DNA of 64,000 nt from contig CM055093.1 in the NCBI GenBank assembly GCA_029204225.1, positions 20,791,635-20,855,634 of the forward strand, given 5' to 3'. This stretch comes from Diphasiastrum complanatum (Eukaryota; Streptophyta; Lycopodiopsida; Lycopodiales; Lycopodiaceae). How positions within the stretch are numbered: position 1 is the stretch's first letter; every line of letters begins with the position of its first letter. Below, one piece after another: positions 12,164-24,020 of this stretch. Both the position numbers and the translations under genes were made by a program. The notes below the pieces were generated by a model. That model made no database searches. It worked only from the letters and a program-made list of their open reading frames with translations, and had not been told where the DNA came from.

Positions 12164-12850
12164 AGCACATTAAACAGCTAGCTACAATAGCAGCATAGAC
12201 TCAAACATTCTGCTAATCTTAACGACAGCTGATACTCACGGTTTTAGTTCTACCAATTTCTATACCTCTCGCAGCAATAAACCCACAAGTAATTACAATG
12301 AAAACAAGAGCAGCGGCATGAGAGAAACTTTCTATTTCCTAGATTGCGTTCTGAGCCCCTGAACTTCCATATGCGTTCTATTCAGAAGTCAGCTACTAGT
12401 CTATGCAATGTGCACTGGTCTTGTTTCGGATTAGGGAGGCATCATATGAACAGAAAACATCAATGTCCCATCTGCGCCTTTGAGTTGACACCAAACTGAC
12501 CAGAGCGACTGCAGCTCAATCATGCAGTGTATCAATTATTGCAATAACATCTCCTTTAGCTGCACAAATGGAGCCAGGAGTTTGTACTGATGATTGCAAT
12601 CTTCATGAACTGCAGCTCAATGCACAGATTGAGCCAGAGGTTGTAATGATTGCAATGATATCTCCATGAGTTGCAGCTCAATGGATACATGGAATCACGA
12701 TCTATAATAATTGCGATATGAGTAGTTGTAATATGGGTTGCGATAGCAATCAGACTTACTCGAAGATGAATAGCTGCAGCAATAGAATCGGCGATGGCGA
12801 GGAAGGTCAGAATCTGCTCACACTGATAGCGCGCGACAGAGAGACAGATA
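12164..12850 (-). other. probable 5' leader of the CHI gene, with imperfect repeats
   Basis: Between the CHI start codon and its TATA box lies about 690 bp without coding signal. TGCAGCTCAAT recurs at about 12509, 12609 and 12673, and GAGCCAG-GTTTGTA-TGATTGCAAT at about 12571 and 12631, giving a weak repeat of about 60-100 bp. A leader this long may contain an unrecognised intron. Confidence 0.45.
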
Positions 12851-12876
12851 TACAGAGACACCTTATAGAATGAGCC

Positions 12877-13137
12877 TATATATATTACGTCCGACCACTT
12901 GGATTACTGCCACGTGGGAATTTGCCACTTGGACTTTTCTCAACGGTTGATCGTGAGAACGTGGCAAAATCAGAACGCTGGTGACGAAATCCAACGGTGG
13001 AGAGCTCTGAATGGTGGCGGAGATTAAAATACGTGGCCACCTTCATTATTAAGGGTGGCGTGGCAGGAACCCCAAAAAAGGAGAGATGAAAGAACCACCC
13101 ACGTTTGTTTTTGCATTGGGCACGAGTGCCACCACGT
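12877..13137 (-). promoter_or_regulatory. likely CHI promoter: TATA box, ACGT cluster, MYB site
   Basis: TATATATAT lies at 12877-12885, reading TATATATA toward CHI. Upstream of it, in gene orientation, are a perfect G-box CACGTG (12911-12916), a MYB-type CAACGGTTGA (12941-12950), and further ACGT cores at 12959-12964, 13031-13036, 13100-13104 and 13133-13137. Flavonoid genes are classically driven by ACGT elements paired with MYB elements, so the composition fits the gene. Binding is inferred only. Confidence 0.6.
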
Positions 13138-13332
13138 ATTAAAACAAACACCACCCACCACTGATAACAAATGGAAAATGGCTTAAGCCATATACCAAAA
13201 GCATATTCTATAGAGTTTTGTATTTCATCACTCATTTCCTCATATAGATCTTCGGTTTCCTCGTATAGATCTTTGGTTTATCTAATAGCAATCTCCAACT
13301 AAAAATACGAGACAAACTGCCCGCTCGCTTGC

Positions 13333-13355
13333 GAGAGAGAGAGAGAGAGAGAGAG
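13333..13355. repeat. (GA)n microsatellite
   Basis: Uninterrupted GA dinucleotides, about 23 bp, in gene-free DNA upstream of the CHI promoter region. Confidence 0.95.
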
Positions 13356-14039
13356 TATATGAAGAACTACAATCTAGCCTTCTACAACAGACTTAGACTT
13401 AACAGCGATGAACTATGTAGCTCCTCTGAGGTCTTTGGAGGAACCATCCAAAGAAACTAGCCTTAAGGTTGGGCTATCAAAAGGACCTACAAGTTACAAG
13501 GTCTCACAGTCGAAGCACATAACTAAAAATAGTGCCCATAAAATCGTTAGAGAGACCAATAGTCAAATAATATCTCGCAGTCCAACAAAGGAAAACGAGT
13601 ATAGTTGTAATCATGGCCATTAATTAACACTCTCATGCTTATAAAAATATCTAGATGTTGGAGCAATGTGGTAAAACTTCACATCAATGCCACAAAACAA
13701 GGAATGCATAAATGCATATGCTGAAGGTGTTGTTACACAATGCTAATGTCATGTAGCAAACTACAAAATGTGTATTCTAAGGAACTATATTGGAAAAGGA
13801 TGTGTCAAAATCTAAACCACAACATGAAATGATTGATGAGTCATATAGCTTGAAATAGTTGTTGAATACTCTATCAAAACTATAGAGATGATCCAAGAGT
13901 GCCAAAGGAATGAAGCATATGATGAGCTTCATAAACAATGAATCCAATAATAAAGTTGCTACAACCAACTTTGAAGCATGCCAATAATGTGGAGTATCGG
14001 ACCACAAATTGCAAATAAGGGTATTAATGTGTCTATTGT
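13356..14039. other. gene-free spacer before the copia gag relic
   Basis: No coding similarity recognised on either strand. It would hold the 5' leader of the plus-strand copia remnant that follows, but no LTR end or primer-binding site could be read. Confidence 0.35.
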
Positions 14040-15350
14040 GGCTAAAGAATAATACCAAACATTGTTGAGTAGAAAGGTCCCATAATTATCATTTGTGGAA
14101 ATTTAAAATGAAGGCCTTGCTAATTGCAATGAGCTATGGGATGTTGTCACAGGAAACGAATTGAAGCTTGAAGACGACACAATCGACTCCAAATGGAAAT
14201 CGAAGGATGGTACAAATTTCGCGCTTATCATTCTCAATATATCAAATACTCAAATTGGCCATGTATCTGAAACTCAAACTTCGAAAGAAGTATGGGACAT
14301 CCTAAGTGCACTATATAATGTAAGGGGCGTGGCTTTGAAGTTGTATCTTAGAAGGAAATTCTTCTCACTCAAGATGTCTAATGGTGATTCTCTTCATAAT
14401 CACATTAACCAGTTTAAGAATCTCTTGCAGCACATGGGATCAACTATCAACGATCAAGACTCAATCATGACATTGTTATCGAGTCTGCCACCTACGTACG
14501 AAAATTGGGTGATGATCATAACAATTCACTCAGATTTAACTCTCTCAAGAGAAATCGCTATCTTGCTGCAGGAAGACAATCAAAGAAGTGCAGACAACTC
14601 TTTAAATCCAGTAGCGCATGCTCTATATGTAAACAAAAGCGCCAAATGTCAAAAGAAAAAAAGACTCAAAAAAATTTGTATCGAATCAGAAGTCGACATA
14701 GAGTCGAGCAATCATCAAATCCATTGTCGGAAAAGAAGATATTCTATAGGTATTGCAAAATTAATGCATTAATCATGAGATTCAAGATTGTAGAATATTG
14801 AAAGTGAAGAACTCCAACAACAAGCAGTCGGATCAACAAGTGAATGCAGTCATAGTTACATCCCAATCTCCAGTTCATGACATGGATGAAGGAGCATTTA
14901 TGATCAGATATCAGAAAGCGCAAGTCGATAATACTTTGGTATCTGGATTCTAGGGCCACTCAAAATATGACCAGTCGTCGCGAATATTTTCAGTCTTATG
15001 TGCCTTACAATACAAACATCATTGTTATTTTGACACAAGTCAAGCCTTGAATACTTATGTTCTAGTTAATAAAGCATTACTTTGGCACTATAGATTAGGT
15101 CACTTGAATCATACATTTGTATAAAACATGTTTAGACAGTTCTTAGTACTTGATCACGATTATCTATACAAAAAATAGACCTCCATGTCTGCCATAGTTG
15201 CATTAGGCTAGGATTCCATTTAGATCGAGTCGTAGGCATGCAACAAAAGATGTTCTAGATGTTATTCATTCAAATATATGTGGCTCGATGCAAACTTTGT
15301 CATTGCTTGGATGTTGCCGGAAGTTTTCTCTCTCTTGTTAATCTTTCTCT
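14040..15350 (+). mobile_element. Ty1/copia remnant, 5' half (gag to start of integrase)
   Basis: On the plus strand: UBN2-type gag (14161-14640, with NTQIGHVSETQTSKEVWD and LRRKFFSLKMSNGD); a frameshifted zinc knuckle ending NHEIQDC (about 14775-14795); the protease, where the catalytic DSGA reads DSRA (about 14946-14970, WYLDSRATQNMTS); the pre-integrase motif LWHYRLGHLNH (about 15080-15112); and the first part of integrase (DVIHSNICGSMQTLSL, about 15255-15310). It stops about 15350, where a second copy of the same family begins on the other strand. Same family as the remnants at 15400-17191 and 58180-60548 (shared gag phrases). Confidence 0.88.
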
Positions 15351-15399
15351 ATAGTCAAACTTCTTAAAGGGCCCATTTTGAGCCCATATTTCCCCTAAT

Positions 15400-17191
15400 G
15401 AAAATCATGAAATTTGTCTTCTAGAAAGATTACATCTATGCTATTGAGTGCCTTGCCAGATTGTAGCTCATAGACATTGTAAGCCTTATGATCTGATCGA
15501 TATCCAAGAAATATTGACTTGGTACTGGTTCCGGTCAAATTTCTTCCTTAATTCTAATGGAATTTGAGCATAGCAAATACATCTAAAAACTCTTAGATGA
15601 TCTACGGATGGTTTTGTACCTGACCAAACCTCCTCAAGGGTTTTGTTGTTGATGTCCTTGGTACTGCAACAATTCTTAGCATAGTAGGTTGTTGCAATTG
15701 CCTATGTCCAAAACTTGTTCAGAATATTATCAACAAATAACATGGATCTTGCTAACTCAAGAAGAGTCTAATTCTTTTGTTCAGCTACCCTGTTCCGCTA
15801 AGGATTGTAGCTCGAAGAATATTGTCTATATTGATCTCATATGGAGATGTCTTAGACATTGATGCCATAGGATAGTCTTGTCCGATAAAGGTGTAGACAT
15901 GGATTTCTCTTGCACATTTGTGACTAAATGTATAGAGATGACCATTTCTATAACCTTTGACCAAAATATTCGAGTTGTTGTCTCGAATAATACATTGACT
16001 TGCATTAAATATGATAGTATGGCCTTGATCTGCAATTCGACTAACTGATAATACGTCAAAGTCAGAACATATAAAACATTGTCGATATGTCGAGATGAAC
16101 CACCATCAAATTTGATGGTGATCATTCATTTCTCGTTGATCTTAAGAGAGCTAGAGTCTCCAAGATGAATGGTATTGTCATGATGTGATGAAGAAAAATG
16201 CTTGAACCAGTCCCGTCGACTTGTCATATGTTATGTGTCGCACCTAGGTCAAGATACCAACATTTAGGATCTTTATCATTGTTCAATTCAGCCATAAACA
16301 GCTTTGGGTTGGATTTGTCTTCAGAAGCGTCAGTGACTACGGTATGAATCTATTGGTTCTTGTTTGCAAGAATTTTGTAGTCCTTTATATCATCTTTTCT
16401 TCTTGCAATACTTGCAGAAGATTTTGGCATGTTAATGATTTGACTTATCCTATTGTGATGGATGTTCAGTATCTAACTTTGAATAAGTATTGACAACACC
16501 CTTCTTCAAGTGTTGCTTCTTTTTTTAATATAGTGCGACTGATTTGTTTGATGTAGAGACATCACTTGACTTCCTTCGAAGTTCTTCTTGGAGAAGAATT
16601 GATATGACCTTTTGCGTAGTTAAATTGGACTATGCAGAAATCAACATGACTAGATTATCATAGGAGGTAAAAAGACTTCCTAAGAGAGTCATGACAACAT
16701 CATTGTCAGTAATGGGTGATCCTATTACAGCAAGTTGATCTATCAACGATCTAACGTGATTAATATGATCACTTATGGAAAGTGATTATGACATCTTGCA
16801 GAAAAATAATTTCTTTCGCAAGAATAGATGAGTGGTAATATCTTGGGTCTCATACAATCTGATGAGTGCTTCCCTAGCTTGCTTAGATGTTTTATTGCTA
16901 CCAATATAAGATATTTGTAAATCCTTGAGATTCATAGATATTAATGTGAGAGCTTTGCCATCTTTGAATTTTGGCTATAAGATCAACATCTTGTTGTGGT
17001 AGGATTGAATATCTATCAACCACATCCCATAAATATTTCTCCAATAATATCGTCTTCATGTAATACTTTCACATGTGAAAGTCATCATCATTGAATCGCT
17101 CAATGAGTCAAAATTCAGAAGACAAGTGCTCCACATGTCAAGAATAAGACAACTAGAAATGTTATGACAATCAACACAAGATCTGATACCA
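15400..17191 (-). mobile_element. Ty1/copia remnant, same family, opposite strand
   Basis: Minus-strand frames, heavily shifted, give gag (about 16560-17100), a protease-like DLGATHNM (about 16220-16260, DSGAT changed), pre-integrase LWHQCLRHLHMRS (about 15830-15870), an integrase stretch VAEQKN (about 15785-15805), then VWSGTKPSVDHLRVF (about 15580-15640) and DKFHDF (about 15405-15425). The pre-integrase motif passes within about 25 codons to the NGVAEQKNRT-type motif, so most of the DDE core is deleted. At the upstream end a primer-binding site is present (17180-17191). Together with the previous entry it forms a convergent pair. Confidence 0.82.
17180..17191 (-). other. primer-binding site (initiator Met tRNA), one mismatch
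   Basis: On the minus strand it reads TGGTATCAGATC against TGGTATCAGAGC, the complement of the plant initiator tRNA-Met 3' end used by copia elements. It marks the 5' end of the internal region of the minus-strand copia remnant. The 5' LTR should start at 17192, but its far end could not be fixed. Confidence 0.75.
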
Positions 17192-18230
17192 CTTGCCATG
17201 CCCATGACTGATCTCTTGTGATTTTGAGCAAATCTCTAGAGTACTTGTATGTTCCAATAAGATTAATTGATTTTTGGAACGATTGATTGGAAAGTGGACG
17301 GTCATCTTGGAGGAAGAACCAGTGTTATGGGACATAAGTAATTCCAAAGAGATGATTTGAAACTAACTGATCAGGATGACCATATTAGAGCCGTATATCT
17401 TGAAAGATGCCAATTACTATTGGTCACAAGAGGGTATGTTGTCAAAAATTTTGAGGTTTTGATCATGACCCCTTATGATATCTCAAATCACCAAATCGGA
17501 AACCCTGAGAGCTATTTCTTTTTTCTAAGAGTATATTAAATTTATTAACCCTATTTCATGCGATTCCTTGGAAGGTTATAGTAACTACCTGAACGCCTTG
17601 GATGTGCCACATGGAAGGTTAAATAATTTAATTTCCTTGGACTAACAGTATTGATCATGGGTAACTGATTAGGAATATTTAGTTGACCCATGTAAGAATC
17701 TTTTTTTGATCTATATGAGCAGGTTTCTAAGAGGTAATGCATTCTATGACCAAAAAGGAGTATCCTTGGATAAGTTGTCATGCTGATGTGTTGGGGCATT
17801 AATTGTCTTGGATTGGGTTGATGCAACACATGCTATTGACTTTTCTCACTTTTTTTAGATCTTTAAGACTTCTCCTAGGCCGTATCTGGAATGATAGGAC
17901 ACTTTTTTGAAACTCATGCAGTTTCCGATAAAAAGGGGGAGAACTAGGGTGATAGAACAATTATCTAAAAGAAACATCTATAAGATTGATTCCAAGTGGA
18001 ATCTGTAATATGTATAGATGAACGACCTGTTTTAGAATCAGGATTGATAGGATATTTTGGATACTAATGAAATCTTTTGAAGATTGAAAGAATGAATCTA
18101 GTTAGAAGATGTAAGAGAAGGATTTTTTGAAATCATTCTTGTATGGAGAATAAAGTCATTGATTACAAAAATCTTGATTCGTATGAGGACTAGGGGACAA
18201 AAAAAGTGTTTGTTAAGATTTGTTCTTTGT
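17192..18230. other. gene-free stretch, probably decayed LTR plus spacer
   Basis: Adjoins the primer-binding site of the minus-strand copia remnant, so its first few hundred bases are probably that element's 5' LTR. No coding similarity was recognised. Confidence 0.4.
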
Positions 18231-18994
18231 TTAGATTTACTTGGTCTATCAATCTACATAAGATTAAGATCAATCTAGATCAATTCTAGACATAAAATCC
18301 AAACAAGAACAATCATTTATTGAAGGGTACTTGCTGGTTTCACACGTGTGAAACCCTGTCAGGGTACGGACTCCAACCTGAAAATCAAGTACACATTGAT
18401 AGAACCTCAAAACAATCAAAACAAATGTAGACAAATGGAGAGAATCACTCAAAATTGCTTCCAAAACCAAGATTGGTGTCTCACAATGATTACGGCCAAA
18501 TGTGGCTCTATATATACAATAAGTGGGAGCTCGTGGTACTGATCATCCCTCTGATCCCACATGTGTGAATTTGCTTTGTCATATGATGATTCATCATGCA
18601 AAACTGACACTTGGACAAAACCTTCTATTTTGAGCACTTTTGGTCCATTTTCCTTCTATATGGAGATCTACTTGGAAATCTTCTAGAAGTCAAAATTCGC
18701 CTAATTCAGCTTATTCCACACGTGTGAGCTGTCCTCTACACATGGGATATGACACCTAACCAAAATATTTGGCTCATGCAATCAATAGATTGATGCCATG
18801 TGTCATATATCTAGAAAACTAGTTTTTGGCCTTTTTAGCCACTAGAACTTGAATTAAATCATATGTACAACCTATATGATTATGGTACATGAAAAGTACA
18901 CTATTTTCACACGTGGGAATAGGCTCCACACATGTGTGTTTATCTATATACAAGATTTTTGGCCTCTACCAAGCTTATTTTTGCATTTTTCACA
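18231..18994 (-). repeat. LTR copy, inverted relative to the LTR at 25530
   Basis: Nearly identical, in reverse complement, to 25530-26298. Both start TGTGAAAAATGC and both run to GTAAATCTAA. It has its own TATA box (about 18507-18516) and CACGTG-type palindromes, including GGTTTCACACGTGTGAAACC (about 18337-18356). The terminal 60 or so bases of the full LTR are absent here. It is either a truncated solo LTR or one end of a rearranged element. The 62-residue open frames in both copies are mirror images and are not genes. Confidence 0.85.
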
Positions 18995-20168
18995 AACACG
19001 ACTTCTCTCATGCCAATGTGCCATGTGGGTCTGTCACACAGTGCTTGAAACAAAGAGGATCAATAGATGATGTTGTAATTGTTATGCATATATCACTCTA
19101 AATCTTGTCTGATATTGAATGAATTATTGTTTGCTATTTCTCGTGTATCTCATTCACTTGTTTTATCTATTCCGCACAATGGTTCAATCTTGTTGAATGT
19201 TGAATTAATTTATAATGTAGGTCAGCAATGTCTGTCTACTTTCTAGACGATTGTAGGAATGATATAGCAGGCAGTGACCAACAATCATATCCGAAATCCA
19301 TCCAAATTGATTTTGTTCGCGATTAATGTTTTTACTTCAACAATATCAGAGCTCGTTCAAGTTTTGCTTTTCTTCGCTTCACTTCGCTTCATCTAGTTTC
19401 GTTTTGTTTTGTTTTGTTTCGTTACAGAGCTTGATAGATTTGCACAATTTTTCAATTGAAATTTTTCCATCACAAAGAACCGACAGCTTCCGATTCTTTA
19501 GCCATTACTTCCAATAGAATTTCAGCTTGTAGTAGATAGGAAAGAGAGTCTTTCCACAACCAAATCTACTCAAAAATTTGCAGCAAACAAAGAGCTGAAA
19601 GTAGGAGCACCAGATGTCTTCCAATCTGCAACCAAAGTGCTTAAGGAAAAATGGAAAGATAGTTGTCCTTCTGCACAAAAAAATCACACCGAAACCTAAT
19701 TAGGAAGCCAAATAGTGTGATCAACACACACTCCAATAGGGTTGTTGAAAGTTCCCTACTGCTTGTTGAGAATCTGCAAATTTCTAGCGACAAGTTGACC
19801 TAACCCTGAATAGGGTTTGCTGAATTTTGGGTGTCCTCCTACACAAATGCAAAGCTGAAAACAAAAACAACAAGATAAGGAGACACCACAACCAAAAATC
19901 AGTAGCAGATTTTCGGACGCCCTCCTCCAAACAAAACTTGCTAAAAACTGGTTGCATAAAAATCATATTTGAGATCCTAATTTTTGGATGCCACAAATTG
20001 CTCCTCCAAGATCTTTGATGGGTGCCCTCCTTCAACCTAAAAAGAGACAAAAAGTTGATCCAAACTCCACTTGGAAAGATCAGCAGGATGTTGAAATTTT
20101 AGAACAAAAAGTAGAGAAGCTCCTCTTTTCGTAGGGCACCAGCATACAAGCTTGTTGCAGATCTGGTA
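18995..20168. other. spacer and leader region of a minus-strand LTR element
   Basis: The part next to 20168 follows a primer-binding site, so it is the untranslated leader of a minus-strand retroelement. It repeats phrases such as GGAGGGCACCCA and GGAGGACACCCA. No gag or pol could be read. A possible degraded plus-strand primer-binding site (ATATCAGAGC) lies about 19348. Confidence 0.4.
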
Positions 20169-20568
20169 GCTCTGATACCATGTAGGAATATAAGAGTCAA
20201 GTTACCAAGATGTAGTTATCAATCAATCTCCACAAGAAACAAGAGAGAAGAGGCTGGGTGCTCTAAGAGAGAGAGAGAGAGAAAACAACAACAAGAGCAA
20301 TGGAGAGCAATGCTTAGCCAAACTGAAAAAATGTGACACAATAAGCCAATATGTACTCTACCTACTTGCTGACTGTAGGGCACCCCCAAAATTCAAGATA
20401 GGGCACCTAAACCAAATTAGACCTCTAAGGAGCCACGAGTCAGTACATGACCAAAATTGGGTCCAACTGAACTTAAGATAAACTTGAGATGGCCTAAATA
20501 ACTAAATAGCCATGGTTACACAAATCTCGTCCTTTTGGGTCAAAGTAACCTATGGATTAACTTCAACA
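20169..20568 (-). repeat. LTR (20181-20568) with adjoining primer-binding site
   Basis: On the minus strand the LTR begins TGTTGAAGTTAATCC (20568 downward) and ends TTCCTACA (20181). It is followed at once by TGGTATCAGAGC (20180-20169), a perfect primer-binding site for initiator tRNA-Met. The length is 388 bp, with the TG...CA termini expected of an LTR, and it contains a short GA run (about 20266-20281). The element's coding region and second LTR are not visible in the window. Confidence 0.8.
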
Positions 20569-21179
20569 CAATCATTTATTTCTAAAAACTGTCAAGTTTT
20601 TTTCAAACATTTTCTTTCAATAATCGATTAGGATCACGTTCTTCAAAATCTTGAGTAGCAACTATAATCTCATGTGTCCTTGAGAATAGTTATTGAACGA
20701 GATTTCATGCCCGGTACACTGTACAATAAGCTTAAAGACTGACAACACTGATAGAATAACGTTGTTTATATATACAAAGTAAGATGCACATATATGCATC
20801 AATTTTGTAATTACTGAGATGCCTAGCACTATCATCCAGTTCTAAATTATTCTTCTAGGCTTGTATACTGACAAGTAGGTTTCATTACAACAATCTCATG
20901 TACATTCACACAACTCTAATATATTCTAAATTCTTCAATAATTGTATAGTGTGTGAATAATTATTGTTGTTTCTACCTTTGAGAGTGAATTCTATACTCT
21001 TTATTCTTCTTGTGTCTTATCAACTGAGTTGAAGTAAAATTATGACTGTCCTTGATGCCTTCATAAGTTTATAACTATGGTTGTCTAAAACACATATTGA
21101 CTCATTCAATAATCTATTGATTTAGTTGTGACATATGATTCTAAACACGGTGCTCTATTATTAGTCTTCCGCAATGCTA
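20569..21179. other. gene-free AT-rich spacer
   Basis: No coding similarity, LTR end or repeat structure recognised on either strand. Confidence 0.4.
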
Positions 21180-22386
21180 ATTACCTGAGAGTGTCGCTTG
21201 ACACCTCGAACTATTGCCCACATCCTATTGCACCCCAACAGTGGTATGAAGTCCCCCACCAAGGATACAATAGCCAAACAAGCCGCAACAAAGCAACACA
21301 AGGGAATCGGATGGTGGAAAAACCAATTCAACTAAAATGTCCCCCAAGACTCCAAATTGAGGTAGAGCTCCAAGAACACAAAGGGACAACCGCAACACTC
21401 TCTATGATCCTCATAGACACAGGTGAGGGTATATATAGAGCATAAAACCTATTCCACAAACCCCTGCACCGAATGCACATGTAAGCACTCTAATAGATGA
21501 TGCCAAAATCCCATGCATGTCTACTGCATGTAGGTACCTCTCACCCATAAAAGCTAAGTCCCATGTAATAACACAGTGTATGTACATTCTATCCCACACT
21601 AGAATGCAACACGCATGCTAATACTACATGTAGGTGGTCACCTAACCCCATGGTCCTATTCCACTATTATCCAGGCTAGGTCTAGTCCCTATGTCCCTAT
21701 GTCCAAGGCACGCCCTAATGGTCCAAACCCCCATTAGGGCCATGACATACTTTCTCCCTTATTTTGGTTTTGACCTCAAAACTTAAAGTAAGAGAAACTC
21801 CTCTTCAGATTGCGTTCTAGTTCTCTCGAACCCTCCTCATCAGAATGTCCTTTCCAGTGAACCAGATGCTCAATAACCTCCCAATTTCACAATCGTTTGG
21901 TTCTCGTATCAAAAGTATCCTTCTAAGCTCCAAAGGAATTCTTTTAGATAAGTCTTTGAATGAATCTATACATTTACCAAAACCAAGATAACCCCCCTCA
22001 TGTATACTCATCTTCATATGACTAATATGAAACACATGATGAGCCAAGATTTCGTCCGATAAATCTAAAATAAGCTAAAGATTTAATCTTTTTCAAGAAT
22101 TTATATGGTCCACTATAATGAGTAGACAATTTGTAATGTTTGCCGGTACGCACTACTCCGAGAATCCTTCAAGATTCTAAGATACACCCAATCTCCAACC
22201 TGAAACTCCCAAGGTCATCTTTTTCAAATTAGCAAAATGTCTAACATGATCCCGGGCACTCAAAATATTTTCTCGTGCTAATTGTAGCATCTCTTACATT
22301 TCCCACAAAAAATCGGCCACTTTCTGAAATTGAAAATTTCTCTTCTTGCATCAACTTCTCATGGATCCTAGTTCCTGCTAAGATGA
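21180..22386 (-). mobile_element. Ty3/gypsy remnant: integrase C-terminus, chromodomain-like tail and 3' LTR
   Basis: On the minus strand 22386-21790 reads DFILAGTRIHEKLMQEE, then ARENILSARDHVRHFANLKK, VGDWVYLRI, KLSTHYSGPYKFLKKI, VFHISHMK and a tail resembling RILLIREPN...WERVREL. These match the order of the integrase C-terminus and chromodomain of plant chromoviruses. A polypurine tract AAAATAAGGGAGAAAG (about 21751-21766) is followed by TGTCATGG, the probable start of the 3' LTR (21747 downward), which contains TATATATA (about 21431-21438). The far LTR boundary, near 21180, is a guess. The rest of the element is missing upstream of 22386. Confidence 0.82.
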
Positions 22387-22421
22387 AGTCCACTCTTGGT
22401 CCTTTTTGTACTTTTTTCACA

Positions 22422-22434
22422 TGGTATCAGAGCC
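22422..22434 (+). other. primer-binding site, initiator Met tRNA
   Basis: TGGTATCAGAGCC, a perfect complement of the plant initiator tRNA-Met 3' end, placed directly after the CACA end of the LTR remnant. It defines the orientation and 5' internal boundary of this element. Confidence 0.88.
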
Positions 22435-24020
22435 AAGTACAAGAGTTTTTGTTGAAATTGATAGGTTTAATCCAAATCAAAGCCAAAATTAGCAGTTTTT
22501 TGGAAACTAGTCAAATTTTGTGTAGCGAGTTGGATTTGATAGCTATCCTCAAAACTTTTGGTCCAGATCTTGTTGTGGGCTATAGGAACCCTTTTCACAC
22601 GTGTGAGGCCATACAGCTCCGGTTTTGGCTGAGAAAATTCAAAAATTTGTACAATTTGACTCACACACCCAATTTGAGAGATTTTTAGTGCAAAATCAAG
22701 CATTTTCTATAGAAAATCTAATCCTTTGATTAGTTCTTGGATTAGATCAGCCAAAAAATTAAAATTGAAGCTTGAATTAGGAGCATTAAATGATTTTCTC
22801 TGATTTTTTGAGTGTATGTTGAAGTTAAGAGAGATTTTGCTAAAAATCATAGATTAAGGAGTGATATGCAAGGTGAGAGGTTGAAATCCATTGTACCATC
22901 ACTCTAGATTTGTTCAAGAGTGATAGGGTCAAGTTTAGAAGCATCAATTTGCTAGAAAACATCCTTGGATCTGTCCTCCAAGTGAAACCTTTGAGAGTTT
23001 CTAGTGCATATAGAGCATCTATGCAAATCTTTTGTAGAATTTGACATAGATTGGCTTAAATTGAGAGTTCTAGAAAAGAGACTGGGATCCAAGTCACATT
23101 TTTATATCCTACTCAATTTGTTTGAGTGATTGTAAGGTTTGAAAAGAGTCATTAAGGTGTCTATGGCAAATGTGTAGAGAGAGATCCAATTTTCTAAGAG
23201 TTCCTTCCTTTATAGAGGGCAAGATCTAGAAGCTCATTATGTGTTGTTATTGGTGGAGAGTTTGTCTCTTCCTAGGTGATCAAATCTTTCTAAGTGGCAT
23301 TAGCTCTTTGAAGCACAATATCTTAGTGAGAAAAATCACTTCTTTTGATTTTGAATTTCATTCCAAGTCTTAAAAGGTAGAGTAATTGGTGGAATCCAAT
23401 AGGAGTGATTGAATTCAATTTGTTGAGCAAAAATTGACATAGTATGTATGAAACTCAAATTAGTTCTATTCAACTTTCTTTGTGAGAGCGTGAGGGTCAA
23501 TTTGTGATCCCATTGAATGTCTAGAATGAGGAGGAGTCCATATTTGAGTATTCATGCATGGTTGAGATCTTTGTGAATCTCTAGTTGTCTAAATTTTTAA
23601 GCTTTGTGAAAAATTGGTGGTATAGTTTGTTGTCAAATCAAATCAAATTCATTCTAAATCTCAAGTGTGAGATTATTTGGGTCAAGAGTGAGTCAAAAAG
23701 AAGTGATTAAGTTTGATTTTCATGTATTTGAAACAAAACCCATCTTTTGTTCAAGAATCTCAAGTGTTGAGAGAACTAGTCAAGTGAAAAGGAAAATCTA
23801 GGTGTCAAATCTTTTTCATATCCATTTCAACTTTCAAAAGAAAGAGTCATTGGTATTTGATGAGTTCAATAGGAGATTGGATCTGATTTCTTTTGTGATT
23901 TGATTCAAAGATTGTGTGCTTTTGTCTTAGTGATCAAAGCAAAGTTTCCAAGTGACTAGTCATTACTGTGAAGATTGATTCTTAGGTTTGTGAGCTAGAT
24001 CTTTTGTAGATCCTTCTAGA

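Noticed and set aside
18449-18637. 62-codon minus-strand frame with a near-identical twin at 25887-26075
   Set aside because: The conservation comes from both lying in copies of one LTR; the frame covers the LTR TATA region and has no protein features.
20169-20180. GCTCTGATACCA as part of a tRNA gene
   Set aside because: Only 12 bases match the tRNA 3' end and they adjoin an LTR; this is a primer-binding site. No cloverleaf is present.
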